From assembly GCA_032718475.1 (NCBI GenBank), contig JAUCBJ010007744.1, positions 1 to 38,393 on the forward strand: DNA of 38,393 bases, written 5' to 3'. The notes beneath the pieces were generated by a model that worked only from the letters and a program-made list of their open reading frames with translations, was not told the origin of the DNA and made no database searches. The translations under genes were made by a program, and so were the position numbers. Within the stretch, counting starts at the first letter, position 1, and each line of letters starts with the position of its first letter. Origin of the DNA: Nemertoderma westbladi (lineage: Eukaryota > Xenacoelomorpha > Nemertodermatida > Nemertodermatidae). Of the stretch, positions 20,142-30,371 are shown piece after piece.

Positions 20142-21785
20142 CAACATATGGAGTGGGTGTGTGACTCTATTATTTTATGTTATTTTTATATTTATGTATG
20201 TATTACTATGTAATTTTATTATAATCGTTTTATTTAATTTAGTAGAATCTTATTTAGCGATTATTTAGTAGAATAGTGCAATATATTCGTGTTTATTGCG
20301 TACGTAATTACTTATATTATATTTAGTGCGACGGCGAGAAATAATTATTTTCCTCCTTCCTTACTGTCCGTATTACATTACAAATACGTAACTACAGTAA
20401 GATGAAATGTCCGTACTTATTAAAGTACAATAAAGCCACTACTATATTCAAGTATTATTGGTAGGCAGAGTATTAGGAATGCAAAGTTCAGATCCTCGTG
20501 TCTCGGCTAAACCAAGCTCTGGGTAGACCTTGGAAACGACTTGCCTCTTCACACTGACATTGCTTCGTGCGATATTGCTCTCATACCGTATATTAAATAA
20601 TACATATAGTAGCGTGATGTCCCTTTAACAGTAGCGTATAACGCAAAATAAATCTGTTAAACCCTTTGACCATCTGTAATTCTAGTCGATTAAGATATCG
20701 CGGCACCCACCGATATACTTGAAAGACAAATTCTAGAATCAGTGGTTAACGTCCCCAGACAAGTTCTGGAATAAATCGGTGCCCATCTCAAATATTAATT
20801 ATTTAATATTTGCAAATCTAATCAATCAAAATCTGTAAAATTCAGATCCTTCAACAATTCTAGTCAATTAAGATATCGTAGCATTTACCGATATTCTTAA
20901 AAAGACAATTGTCATAGAATTAAGGATCTTGTGTCCCCAGACATGTTCTAGAATCAAAATAATATGTCAATTTAATTATCAAATAATAAAATTTCAGGGA
21001 ATAAATTTAAATTCATGTCTCTTAATGAATTTAATAAATTGCCATTTTTACGCAATTTATAACATTCCCAAAATTCCATTAATTATTAGATCAAGGGAGC
21101 GGAGATTTATCTTATTATGCGTATGAGTGTGCGAAAGTCTCCCAAACATAGTCAATAGCCGATAAAATTCATAAAGTCATGTATAAAACAGGACATTGAC
21201 TATTAAAGAATTACTATTAAATAACATCCCAGATCTGTATGCATTGGAATTACCCTAATTCTACCGCTAGCTTTACATAATGTCACCATAGCAACAACCA
21301 CGCTAGAATTAGAATTGAGTTAAAAGAACAATAGAAAGCTTGTCCCCTTGAATAGCATAGGGAATAAATAGTGCACTGATAGTATCCAAGGATACATAAT
21401 AATACAGTGACATTCTGGAAGGCATTGACTAACGGACAAGTGACCCGAGTGTGTAATTTGTGACAAGTTGTGTGTGTGGTATTTGTGAGTTTATAGGCGA
21501 ATGTTACTACTAAGGTGTGTTTACAGTAGCGAGTCGCAATTGTGAAAGTAACCCTAACTCTCCAGTAAGAACCTGAGGTGTATCTAAGCCTTTGGGACGG
21601 ACAGTCGAGTGACTTGTACCGGTTGTCGTTGTCGTTGTGCGGCTACGTCGTTGGCGAAAGTACAGCGGCGACGACACATCGGTGCTGAGGATCTCGCACT
21701 GTCCGGGGGCTGATTGGGGTAGGCAGCGACGCCCGCTCGCCTAAATATAAACTCATTATAATATGGATAAATTTATATAGCAGAT
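20142..21785 (+). other. Spacer between the two BEL ORFs, with a ~180-bp direct repeat
   Basis: No ORF of note. Two diverged copies of a ~150-bp segment start near 20678 and 20856 (AATTCTAGTC...TTAAGATATCG) and end near GTCCCCAGACA at 20751 and 20933. The last 60 bases run into TTTATATAGCAG, which resembles a splice acceptor, directly before the second ORF. A five-codon ATG frame at 21763 precedes the main start. Confidence 0.6.
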
Positions 21786-22916
21786 ATGATTGAGTTGATA
21801 GAAGATGATCTTGGTATCAGGGAGCGATATACTCTACCTTTACAAGCGTTTGTTGATAGCTTGATACACGGCGACGCTGGTCCAACTGCTGCGGAGGACG
21901 ATGATCGTTATATCGAACCGCCAATGTCCCAAGAGCAGCTCACGCGTGAGTTGGACTATAAGAAATTCACCGCTCGCTATACGCATCGTAATGGTACGTA
22001 TGTGGACTTCTTAACTACTGGTCATCCTATCGATTTACACGATACGGACAATGTCGACACCAAAAGGGAAATGGTACGATTGAAATATCCTACCCAGCGG
22101 AGGCGGAACGATAAACCGAGAATGGAACACGAGAATTCTATTCGAAACAGACTCGAAAGAGAAGACGTTGAGGAGCCGGATAAACGCAGCGACTTCAACG
22201 ATTATCTGGAATTCCTGATAGAAACATATCTCAATATTGCCAGTCAACAAAATCTAGAAACTCGATATCCTCAAGGTATACATCATGACCGCATGGTAGA
22301 ACTCAAACGGCTCGATTCCCCTATGATGTATCTTACCGCCGATCGACCGCTACCTGTTGTACCGAATAGCTTCGAACGGATGGAGGAATATTGTAAGCTG
22401 GAGAAAGATCACTCGCGTTTCCCCTACAAGACGTACGTTTTTGGGTATTATTGCGATGAATGCCCAAGACCCAACCAACAAACGGAAAGACATAAACATC
22501 CGCGGAGACGTTGCTTTAAACACGGTTTTACTCGCTATACTTACGGGAGTTTCGAGCGAAACTTGTTCAATGTATCACCTACGCTCGTTCGACTCAGACG
22601 ATCCTTAAATAAACCAATGATCAGAGTTTCGGAATACTCGATCAGAGCTCCTCATTCCCTAGTGAGGCCTCAGACTCTTGATCCTATTAGTATGACGGAT
22701 CCTCCTGAGCTGTACTCACTGCTCAAAGATCTAGTGTTACCTGAACGATTAGTCGGTGGCACCCCAGTTGTGGGTTTCTTAGATATTAGCCCATCCTACC
22801 TAGCCGGATTGGGACGCGGACATTTAATATCGCCGTTTAACCCTTACCATCGTCCCGGCTTGACACGATATAACCTGTCACCAGAGTGGCAGAGAACGTT
22901 GTACCAAACCAGTTAA
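21786..22916 (+). CDS. BEL element second ORF, 376 aa, unknown family
   Basis: An intact 376-codon frame from an ATG at 21786, between the polyprotein and the 3' LTR, where BEL-type elements sometimes carry an env-like gene. No signal peptide or transmembrane segment is visible, so it is not an obvious envelope. It is highly charged: acidic near residues 30-45, basic at 95-125 and 235-245. A possible zinc site spans 223-246: C223-x2-C226-x9-H236-x-H238-x4-C243-x2-H246. The rest is Pro/Tyr/Arg-rich near the C-terminus. I do not recognise it. Because the element is very young and the frame is intact, it is probably functional, perhaps a nucleic-acid-binding accessory protein. It might be translated from a spliced RNA. 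An old coding tail follows the stop codon. Confidence 0.72.
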   Translation: MIELIEDDLGIRERYTLPLQAFVDSLIHGDAGPTAAEDDDRYIEPPMSQEQLTRELDYKKFTARYTHRNGTYVDFLTTGHPIDLHDTDNVDTKREMVRLKYPTQRRRNDKPRMEHENSIRNRLEREDVEEPDKRSDFNDYLEFLIETYLNIASQQNLETRYPQGIHHDRMVELKRLDSPMMYLTADRPLPVVPNSFERMEEYCKLEKDHSRFPYKTYVFGYYCDECPRPNQQTERHKHPRRRCFKHGFTRYTYGSFERNLFNVSPTLVRLRRSLNKPMIRVSEYSIRAPHSLVRPQTLDPISMTDPPELYSLLKDLVLPERLVGGTPVVGFLDISPSYLAGLGRGHLISPFNPYHRPGLTRYNLSPEWQRTLYQTS

Positions 22917-23314
22917 ACGCTATTCTACAAAGATCAGAAAGGAAACCTACGTTTGTTCAGATAAACGTAAGTTGTAACAGCAAGTCCAAGCGATAAACGA
23001 ATTGTCTTTATCTCAGTTCGATTGTGAAATCCAGAATCTCTAAGAAGATATCGCACTTAGACAACCCCATTCTCTGCGAGAGTTTTTGGATGAACGTATC
23101 CAGCTACGAGCGGAGGAAAATCAGCTCGAGGAGAAGCATATCGAAACGGCAGATACCCCGACCATAATCCTACACCTTCTGATGCAATCATATTGCACCC
23201 TTCACCCAGGATTTATAGCCCTCCTAGTAAAGTGGCTCCCCCCAAAGAGAAAAGGACTCTTGCTAGCCTCAAAAAACTGCGTAAACGCCGTCTGCGTAAG
23301 AAAGACTAACTGTT
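22917..23314 (+). pseudogene. Decayed C-terminal extension of the second ORF
   Basis: Beyond the stop at 22914-22916 the +1 frame reads a coding-like charged coiled coil (for example LDERIQLRAEENQLEEKH at 23086-23139) broken by two stop codons. From about 23170 the original frame resumes with Pro-rich and then strongly basic sequence (LKKLRKRRLRKKD, then TAA at about 23309). This suggests that the protein was once longer, with a coiled coil and basic tail, and lost them by frameshift and stops. It is described only; a separate small ORF is the alternative. Confidence 0.45.
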
Positions 23315-23379
23315 TAGAGTATTTTTATATTTTAGAAACTGTGATTTGTTATATTTTATAGACTTAAATCCCATTTTCT

Positions 23380-23387
23380 GGGAGCGG
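23380..23387 (+). other. Possible polypurine tract before 3' LTR
   Basis: GGGAGCGG, interrupted by one C, abuts the TG of the 3' LTR, where plus-strand priming is expected. Short and imperfect. Confidence 0.35.
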
Positions 23388-24562
23388 TGTAAAAGCTTTT
23401 GCGTCATTAACCGGTTATTTTCCCTTAAAGTACTCTGTAGTTGGTTTGCCAGGCATAAAAAGGCCGTGTCCTTGCTGTACTGGTGTTTTAGAGGACATAA
23501 AAGTCATTTCTTATGTATTTGTACTGTATTTGTACTTTAGAGGACATAATCCACAATCTCGTGACGCGATAAGCTAGATACTCTTGAAAACAGTGTCGCT
23601 ACCATGACGATGGCTAACAGCTGATATTGCCACGTTGACGTTTCTTTGTTTCTTTGTTCTCTCGTTGTTCGGTTGACCAATCAGAGCGTTTGTTGTCTCT
23701 GTGTTGGAGGTGTATACAGAGTAGTTCAGTGTTATGTTTTTGCCCAGAGCCTAAGAACCGGCTTTTGGCACCTCCGTGTTTTCAGTTTTTAGTCTTACAC
23801 TAGTAGGCTTAATTATAAGGACATATATCCGTTATCATAACACAACATAACACACCATACCTAATCAAACAACCTGTGCATACTTTTATATTGTTATACT
23901 GCTATTTACTGTCAGTTCTTCATAATATGGTTGATGAATTATTATATTTGGAATAACGATAAATAACCCCGAAAACCCAAGATTCTTGATATACCGAAGG
24001 TAAGAGAGAAAGGTTACATATAACGATTGTGACTTATGTTAAAGTGGTTTGAAGTGAATCTAATGTTATTTGATAGACCCTACATGAGTCGGTCCGTGTT
24101 CCTTTTATATGTGACTAAAATCAGTGAAGATCGGCAGATCAGTGTGCAGTATTGTGCAGCATTGTGTATGAGTGAGACTGATAACGAAGCATTTCCTAAA
24201 GAATGCGCCATATATGTGAATTGTAACTAAGCCATATCGTTGCGTGTAGTTTAAGTCATAGCTCTGTTTATATAGATAGAGCGCCACGTCCTAAAGGAAC
24301 TGTTAATATTTCCCGAAGGTGAATAATATTGTCAGAGATTATATAATACTGTCGGTCGAATAATACATTAGGCTTACATAGCAATACGATTAAGCTGTCG
24401 AAATCAATCTCCCGGGTATATCCAACGGGTGAATGATCGCGCACAGATTGGTTTCAACTAGTGTAGTGAATCAAATACTTGTCAGAGGCTAAAAGCGATT
24501 TATTATCTAGAAGACATTCTAATTTGGCGGGTTAAACTGCCAAAGGTCTGAAAGCGCGAACA
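23388..24562 (+). repeat. 3' LTR (1175 bp)
   Basis: Matches the 5' LTR along its full length with one difference seen (T at 23636 against C at 12290). It is followed by the GCATT target copy at 24563-24567. Confidence 0.95.
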
Positions 24563-25600
24563 GCATTTGCCGTATCCGTATGTCATACGCGTATGTGCCG
24601 TATGTAATGGATTCCTATGGAGAATAATCCGTATGTGATTTTACAGATTAGGCATTGCGGACTAGTAAGAAGTGCACAGCACACATGCAGACTGAAGACA
24701 GGTAGGCCTACTTAACAGCTTAACAGCTTAAAGCTAAGTGATTTAAAGAGTGTGGCTGCCGCTACCTTATGTCAAATAAACAATGCAGGACAGTTCCAGG
24801 ATGAGTGACAGCCGGTGTCCGCCAGCCCCGGGATGCGCCAGCAGTGCAGTAGGCCTACCTATTAACCAGTTAACTCTTCTTGACGCCGCTTGGACTAACC
24901 AACCATTATGGCACTAACATAGTATAGACTGATAGAAGCAGCAATGCTAATGCTATGCTATGCTAAGGGAATAAACATTCGCACAGATATTGAAAACCGT
25001 CGTGTCAGTTTGTCCTTCTTTGTGAATTTATTAACATATAATACCTTTACTTTCGCCGTTTCGGGGCCAGTATTTAGTTAACCATAGCACAGTAGCAGGC
25101 CCTATGCAGCCAAGTGCCAACAAGACCAACCTAGCTGCCTAGTGCCAGTTAGTCAAACCACGTGTCAGCGCGTGCAACCGGGTGCCAGTAATTAATCTAA
25201 AGTTCAACCGGGCGGCCAGGTGTCAGTTAGTACAATAAAACAAGCGCTGTGGCGCATCCCGGGACTGACAGACTGAAGGACATCATCTGTCACTCATCCT
25301 GGACCTACAATGTTTATTTGACATAAGGTGTAGCTGGTAACGGCAGCCACACTCTTTAAATCACTTAGCTTTAAGTAGGCCTACATGTCTTCAGCCTGCA
25401 TGTGTGTTGTGCACTTCTTACTGGTCCGCAATGCCTAATCTTTAAAATCACATACGGATTATTCCCCATGGGAATCAATTACCGGTACATACGCACGTAC
25501 GCGTATGTGCATACGGATACGGCAAATGCATACGGATACGGCGAAAAGTTATACCCTTTTGTTGTCCCTTTAATGACTTTTGTTGTCCTTTAATGACTTT
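24563..25600 (+). mobile_element. Foldback DNA element, body and right arm
   Basis: The left arm (12010-12041 continued at 24568-24840) and the right arm (25250-25556) are inverted copies about 305 bp long with roughly 10 percent mismatches and small indels, for example GGATGCGCCA at 24831-24840 against TGGCGCATCC at 25250-25259. The loop (24841-25249) has no ORF. Arms contain dense CGTATCCGTATG-type subrepeats near the LTR insertion site. The outer end carries TTTAATGACTTTT repeats. No transposase, so it is non-autonomous; the family is unassigned. Confidence 0.75.
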
Positions 25601-25628
25601 TTATGTATGTATTTCTTCAAACTGTCAG

Positions 25629-25686
25629 ACTGTTGATTTCTGGACTGTCAGACAGTTGATTTCAACATGCCTATGCCAAAACATGG
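25629..25686. repeat. Left piece of a degenerate tandem repeat split by the nested-IR element
   Basis: The block TTGATTTCTGGACTGTCAGA...GCCAAAACA here recurs after the element at about 27018-27080 with substitutions, so the 25687-26993 element was inserted into this repeat or the repeat flanks it. Confidence 0.5.
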
Positions 25687-26040
25687 TACGTACTAAAAGG
25701 TAGAACGATCTATAACGGGCTATAACAACAGAACGATTTATAACGGGCTATTACGACAGAACGATCTATAACGGGCTATAACTTCCTATAACAAACTATA
25801 ACCATCTATAACGCGCTATAATCTGAAAATTACAATAAAAAAACATATTTTAGAATGGATTTATTTTCCTAGTCCTGTAGTCAGTAATTTAAATGGATAC
25901 ATGACCGAACGTAATCAGGATCGAATGTAACATAGTTATTTCGTATCGAACGTAACTGCAATTATGTTACATTGGATCCTATAACTATGTTACATTCGAT
26001 CTACAAATTACTAAGCTCGATAATGTAACATTGCCATTTA

Positions 26041-26235
26041 CAAATTTAAAGGTGCAGGTTACAGAGGCGTGTTGGGGGAACCAAAACAATAAACGAAAGT
26101 TAACAGATGCTACAAGATTATGCAGGTTACTTTTATTTAAATGCTGAAAGGAGCAGGTTACAGAGGCGTGTTGGGGGAACCAAAACAATAAACGAAAGTT
26201 AACACATGTTACAAGATTGCAGGTTACTTAATTGG
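26041..26235. repeat. Two ~99-bp units within the nested-IR loop
   Basis: GCAGGTTACAGAGGCGTG ... AACCAAAACAATAAACG occurs twice, with AACCAAAACAAT at 26079 and 26178 (99 bases apart). The same core is amplified with a 68-bp period at 28203-28700. Confidence 0.8.
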
Positions 26236-26688
26236 GTCTTTGTTTTGTACTCACCAACACCAAACTGCCAAACTGTTTCTTCCTGTAAATAAACGAAGCA
26301 TTTCATCGGTTAACTCCTTAAATAAAAACACAACTGAAATAAATGTATGTTACATTCGAGCTTAGTAATTTGTAGATCGAATGTAACATAGTTATAGGAT
26401 CCAATGTAACATAATTGAGGTTACGTTCGATTCGTAAAAACTATGTTACATTCGATCCTGATTACGTTCGGTCTGTCACCAAATTTAAATACGCAATTTG
26501 GTTTTTTAGTCCATAATGCTTTTCATCTTTGTGGTATCACGAAATCAGTCATTACTGCATTAGTTAGCATGCCACTACTGCATTATCTGACTATCAGACA
26601 GTGCAGCAGTGGAGAGGTCTCCCATCTCTCTGTCTATCCTCCATCCTGCTATCCGCTGTCAGCTTCTGGTCGATATAGAATACAGGAA

Positions 26689-26806
26689 TATAGTGAGCAA
26701 TATAGGCCAATAAAAAAAACTTACCAGTATCAATTAGGCAGGAATACAGGAATATAGTGAGCAATATAGGCCAATAAAAAAAACTTACCAGTATCAATTA
26801 GGCATA
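26689..26806. repeat. 54-bp tandem duplication
   Basis: TACAGGAATATAGTGAGCAA starts at 26691 and again at 26745. The two units are identical through CAGTATCAATTAGGCA, which suggests a recent duplication. Confidence 0.85.
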
Positions 26807-26993
26807 GGCAGATAGGCCTACCCTAATTTTTAAACTGCGGTATTTTCCAGACCACCGTGTTAATCCAAAAGTTAAACACACCCAAGGGGGGTTTTTTAAT
26901 GTAAATTTTCATATTATAGCTCGTTATAGCTTGTTTATAGAAATTTATAGCCCGTTATAGATCGTTATAGATCGTTCTACCTTTTAGTACGTA

Positions 26994-28190
26994 GGCTACC
27001 CCAAAACATTCAAAATTTGTTGATTTCTGGTCTGTCGGACAGTTGGTTTCACTATATGCCTGTGCCAAAACATTCCAAATTCCATGATTTATACTGTAGA
27101 CTATGAGATAAATTTCCATATACGCCTGTGGTAAAAGACTCTAAATTTAATAGTTTGTGGTTGTTGTCGATAATCGATTACCAAGTCTTTTAGTCCAAGC
27201 CTTACCAAGTCTTACCAAATCTTTTAAGAATTTACATATACAAAATATTGAAAAATATTTATTGAATGTATGGTTGCAATTTGTTAAATATCAAAACCAT
27301 TTTTACATTAAACATTATAATTATTGTCTTGGAAAGTAACAACATGGCTATTATATCTGCTACGATCAGACTACGATCAGGATAAGATCAGGCCAGATAA
27401 TGAGGCTGCCCAAATTTTAAAACACCAGAGGCAGAGGCCAATGATTATTATTTTTTTGCCGTATTTGATCGACCAGAGTACTCTCTTTCACAGCATTTTA
27501 CATTACATTACATATCATACGAAGATCTTTTCAGATCTTATCATGATCATATCATGATAATATCAAGTTAGAAATTATCAATCAATAATTAATTATAAAT
27601 TATCAATTAATAGGTATAGAAACAAAGAAATTTATAAATATACTTCAATATGAATTATCTAATATGGTGGCCAAGTAGAGTAATTATATTAATTTATATG
27701 ACTCTAATATAAATTTATTGATATTAATGCAAAGTTAAATTGGCTTATCTTAAAACCAAATTGAAATTTGTTCTGCTTAAATATCATACCATTACCACAC
27801 AATAGATATACAGGTAGGGACAATATGAAATGTTAGGCAGTTAGGTGTGTAGGTGTTAGTTGTACAGTAGGATATGTATGTAGGTAAGATGTGTTAAGTT
27901 AGTTCTATCAAGTTAGTTAGTTAGTTAGTTCTACAATCCACAGTGCAAACAGAAGAATGCTTCAAATTTTGCTTAATTATTGATTGAGAACTATTAAGAT
28001 CTTTGCAGAACTTTGTTATATATAATTAATTCTGCAAAGATCTGCACTGATCTTTCTAATCTTACCAATCCTGCAAAGATCTGCACTGATCGTTACCAAC
28101 CCTGCTAAGATCATACAGTAGAGCAAAGGTGCCAAGATCTTACCAAGACATAAAGATCTTATGCTAAGATCAGTGCAGATTGGTGATGTT
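26994..28190. other. AT-rich non-coding region with short repeats
   Basis: No gene. 27000-27170 holds degenerate units of a GCCTGTGCCAAAACATTC / TTGATTTCTGGTCTGTC repeat. 27360-27560 has GATCAG-rich sequence. At about 28030-28090 a unit around GCAAAGATCTGCACTGATC is tandemly repeated with a ~40-bp period, and its complement occurs at 28150-28175. Confidence 0.5.
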
Positions 28191-28202
28191 GTGAGTCTAG
28201 GG

Positions 28203-28700
28203 TAGCCTTTCTAACCAAAACAATAAACGGTCACTTTACCAAATCAGGGAAAGGAGCAGGTTACAGAGACTAGCCTTTCTAACCAAAACAATAAACAATC
28301 ACTTTACCAAATGAAGGAAAGGAGCAGGTTACCTAGATGGTCTTTTCTAACCAAAACAATAAACGATAACATTACCAATTGAGAGAAAGGAGCAGGTTAC
28401 AGAGGCGGGATTTCCTAACCAAAACAATAAACGATCACTTAACTAATTGAGGGAAAGGATCAGGTTACAGAGGCGGTATGTTCTAACCAAAACAATAAAC
28501 GATCACTTAACTAATTGAGGGAAAGGGGCAGGTTACAGAGGCGGGATTTTCTAACCAAAACAATAAACAGTCACTTTAAAAAATGAAGGAAAGGAGCAGG
28601 TTACAGAGGCGGGCCTTTCTAACCAAAACAATAAACGGTCACTTTACCAAATCAGGGAAAGGAGCAGGTTACAGAGGTGGGATTTTCTAACCAAAACAAC
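28203..28700. repeat. 68-bp minisatellite, about 7 to 8 units
   Basis: The block AACCAAAACAATAAAC starts at 28213, 28281, 28349, 28417, 28484, 28553, 28621 and (truncated) 28689, so the period is 67-69 bases. Each unit also carries GGAGCAGGTTACAGAGGCG. Units differ by a few percent. The core is shared with the loop of the 25687-26993 element, suggesting amplification of transposon-derived sequence. Confidence 0.92.
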
Positions 28701-28857
28701 CGGTCAGCCGGTAGGCCTACCATTACCGTATTTAAATGGCAGGCTACACAGTAGGCTTACAGCAGTACCAGTGCCGGTACCGGTACCGGTACTAAAATAC
28801 CTGCTTTATTCCTACATCTGTACATACAATACAGCAAGACTGCAAAGTGCTCTATAT

Positions 28858-29058
28858 ACTAATAACGGTACTGATAGCCTGAGAGAACAGCTGTAGAGCA
28901 ACCGGTAGCATGGAACCTAACGGTAAATTTCTGGAGGACATAAAAAGTAAAAAAAAAACTAATACCGGTACTGATAGCCTGAGAGAACAGCAGTAGAGAA
29001 ACCGGTGGCATGGAACCTAACGATAAATTTCTGGAGGACATAAAAAGTAAAAAAAAAA
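28858..29058. repeat. 100-bp tandem duplication
   Basis: CTGATAGCCTGAGAGAACAG begins at 28871 and 28971. Both units end in GGACATAAAAAGT and an A run. A few substitutions separate them. The end motif resembles the ends of the foldback family elsewhere in the window. Confidence 0.9.
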
Positions 29059-29166
29059 AGGACATAATGAGTGATTTAAACGGACAATGAAATTATTGCG
29101 TAATAATACTATAGGCTTGGCCAAGGACTGAAGGACAGAAGACAGGAAGGACTACCGGTCCGTCTG

Positions 29167-30103
29167 CCAGGTTGGAATTCATGCTGCAAAACTCGGACGC
29201 GTATACCTGCGCGAATGACCGCGAACCAGATGCGCGTTGCGCGTTGCGCAGCAGCGCGCAGCTCTGATGCGCACCACACAAATTAATTGAAATCACGAAA
29301 ATAACAAATGTGAAAATAAATCACAAAAAAATTTCGCTCGCTTCGCTCGCGTTTATTTTTTATTTCACATTCTTCTAACATCGAACACCCAAAATGTCTC
29401 TTTCTATCATTTCACGAAAACAGAGCTGAAAATCAATTTATTTTAACTAATATTGATATGTATTTGATATGTTTACGTTAGTAAACAGGTAAGGTCAGAA
29501 AGTAACAATGTATTGAGTACAGTATGACTTAATTAGGCCTATCACATTCACATTATATAAGCCAACTGTATGTTAAGACTAATTATTATACACAGTATTA
29601 CTGGCTGACTGGTACCAAATGATAATGAAGTATTGCATATTTATTCAAATTGTATACAGTATAGACTATAGAGTAATGTATTTTCAAATGCAAATGTAGT
29701 GGATTACAAAAATATTTTTTAATATTAACAATTTTTTGATTGATTGATTGATTGCATTTAACTGATTAAATTTATTAGGTAGATTCAACTGCATTTAACT
29801 GTTTAATTTATTATGTAGATGCAACATACTGTACTAAGATAAAGCTTTGAACGAAACGCTCAAACTTGTAAAAAAGGATTGTTAAATTGTTCTTATGGGC
29901 TGTACGATTTTTTGAGATATGCATGACATGACTGAATGAGCTACGTGATTTTGTATGGAGTTTGGATTTTGTATGAGCTGCGCGATTTTGTATCGATTAG
30001 ATTATGATGAGGCTGTGAGGTGCGCGACGAGCCAATTTCAGGTGCGCGGTGATCTCGAAGCAACAAAGCGTACCTGAGCGCTCATGCATGAATTCCAACC
30101 TGG
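29167..30103. mobile_element. hAT-like MITE with 18-bp TIRs and 8-bp target duplication (937 bp)
   Basis: The ends are perfect inverted repeats: CCAGGTTGGAATTCATGC at 29167-29184 and its complement at 30086-30103. Direct 8-bp copies TCCGTCTG flank it at 29159-29166 and 30104-30111. An 8-bp duplication is typical of hAT-superfamily (also P) transposons. The interior has no transposase frame; it carries GC-rich subterminal blocks (GCGCGTTGCGCG, TTCGCTCGCTTCGCTCGC) and a short (ATTG)n run near 29737. Non-autonomous. Confidence 0.85.
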
Positions 30104-30111
30104 TCCGTCTG

Positions 30112-30371
30112 TCCGACTACTGTATGCTGTAGGGGTAGGCCTACTATACAGCCAGGCCTCAGGTCAGGGCCTATACAACAGGCTGACAGACCTACTACGT
30201 GTACTACAGGCAGACAGGAGTGGCCCTGATTACTAGCTAAGTCCAATTCATTTCATAAATAAGTACCTAATAGTAATACAGTAGTAATATAAAGTACCTA
30301 ACTGCCTAATAACAGAATAATGATAGCCCTATAACTATGAACTAACAGTATAAAGCAATGAAGTAATAAGG
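30112..30371. other. Non-coding flank; nothing recognised
   Basis: AT-rich sequence with TAGGCCTA-type motifs and no gene between the MITE and the interrupted foldback copy. Confidence 0.4.

Larger units (their letters stand above)
12042..24562 (+). mobile_element. Young non-autonomous BEL/Pao LTR retrotransposon
   Basis: A complete insertion: two 1175-bp LTRs starting TG and ending CA, a 5-bp target duplication GCATT (12037-12041 and 24563-24567), a 1.9-kb leader, a Gag-protease ORF, a 376-aa second ORF and a purine-rich stretch before the 3' LTR. The duplication length and the coding domains are those of BEL/Pao elements. The RT, RNase H core and integrase core are absent. Only one LTR-LTR difference was seen (C at 12290, T at 23636), so insertion is recent. 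It must therefore have been copied by enzymes supplied in trans. It is inserted in the left arm of an inverted-repeat element. Confidence 0.93.
25687..26993. mobile_element. Composite element of nested inverted repeats (1307 bp)
   Basis: Outer terminal inverted repeats start TACGTACTAAAAGGTAGAAC at 25687 and end with its exact complement at 26993. The left outer arm holds three ~28-bp subrepeats (AGAACGATCTATAACGGGC). Inside lies a second inverted pair, about 25902-26035 and 26343-26478, full of ATGTTACATTCGATC motifs. The innermost loop carries two copies of a minisatellite-like unit. No protein-coding gene. Target duplication unclear. Probably a foldback MITE, or one MITE nested in another. 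Confidence 0.7.

Noticed and set aside
21786-22916. Second BEL ORF as a retroviral-type envelope
   Set aside because: No signal peptide, no transmembrane helix and no glycoprotein-like cysteine pattern, so an envelope call is not supported.
28203-28700. Regular spacing of a conserved block suggested a CRISPR-like array
   Set aside because: Whole 68-bp units are repeated with no unique spacers, and the genome is eukaryotic, so this is a minisatellite.
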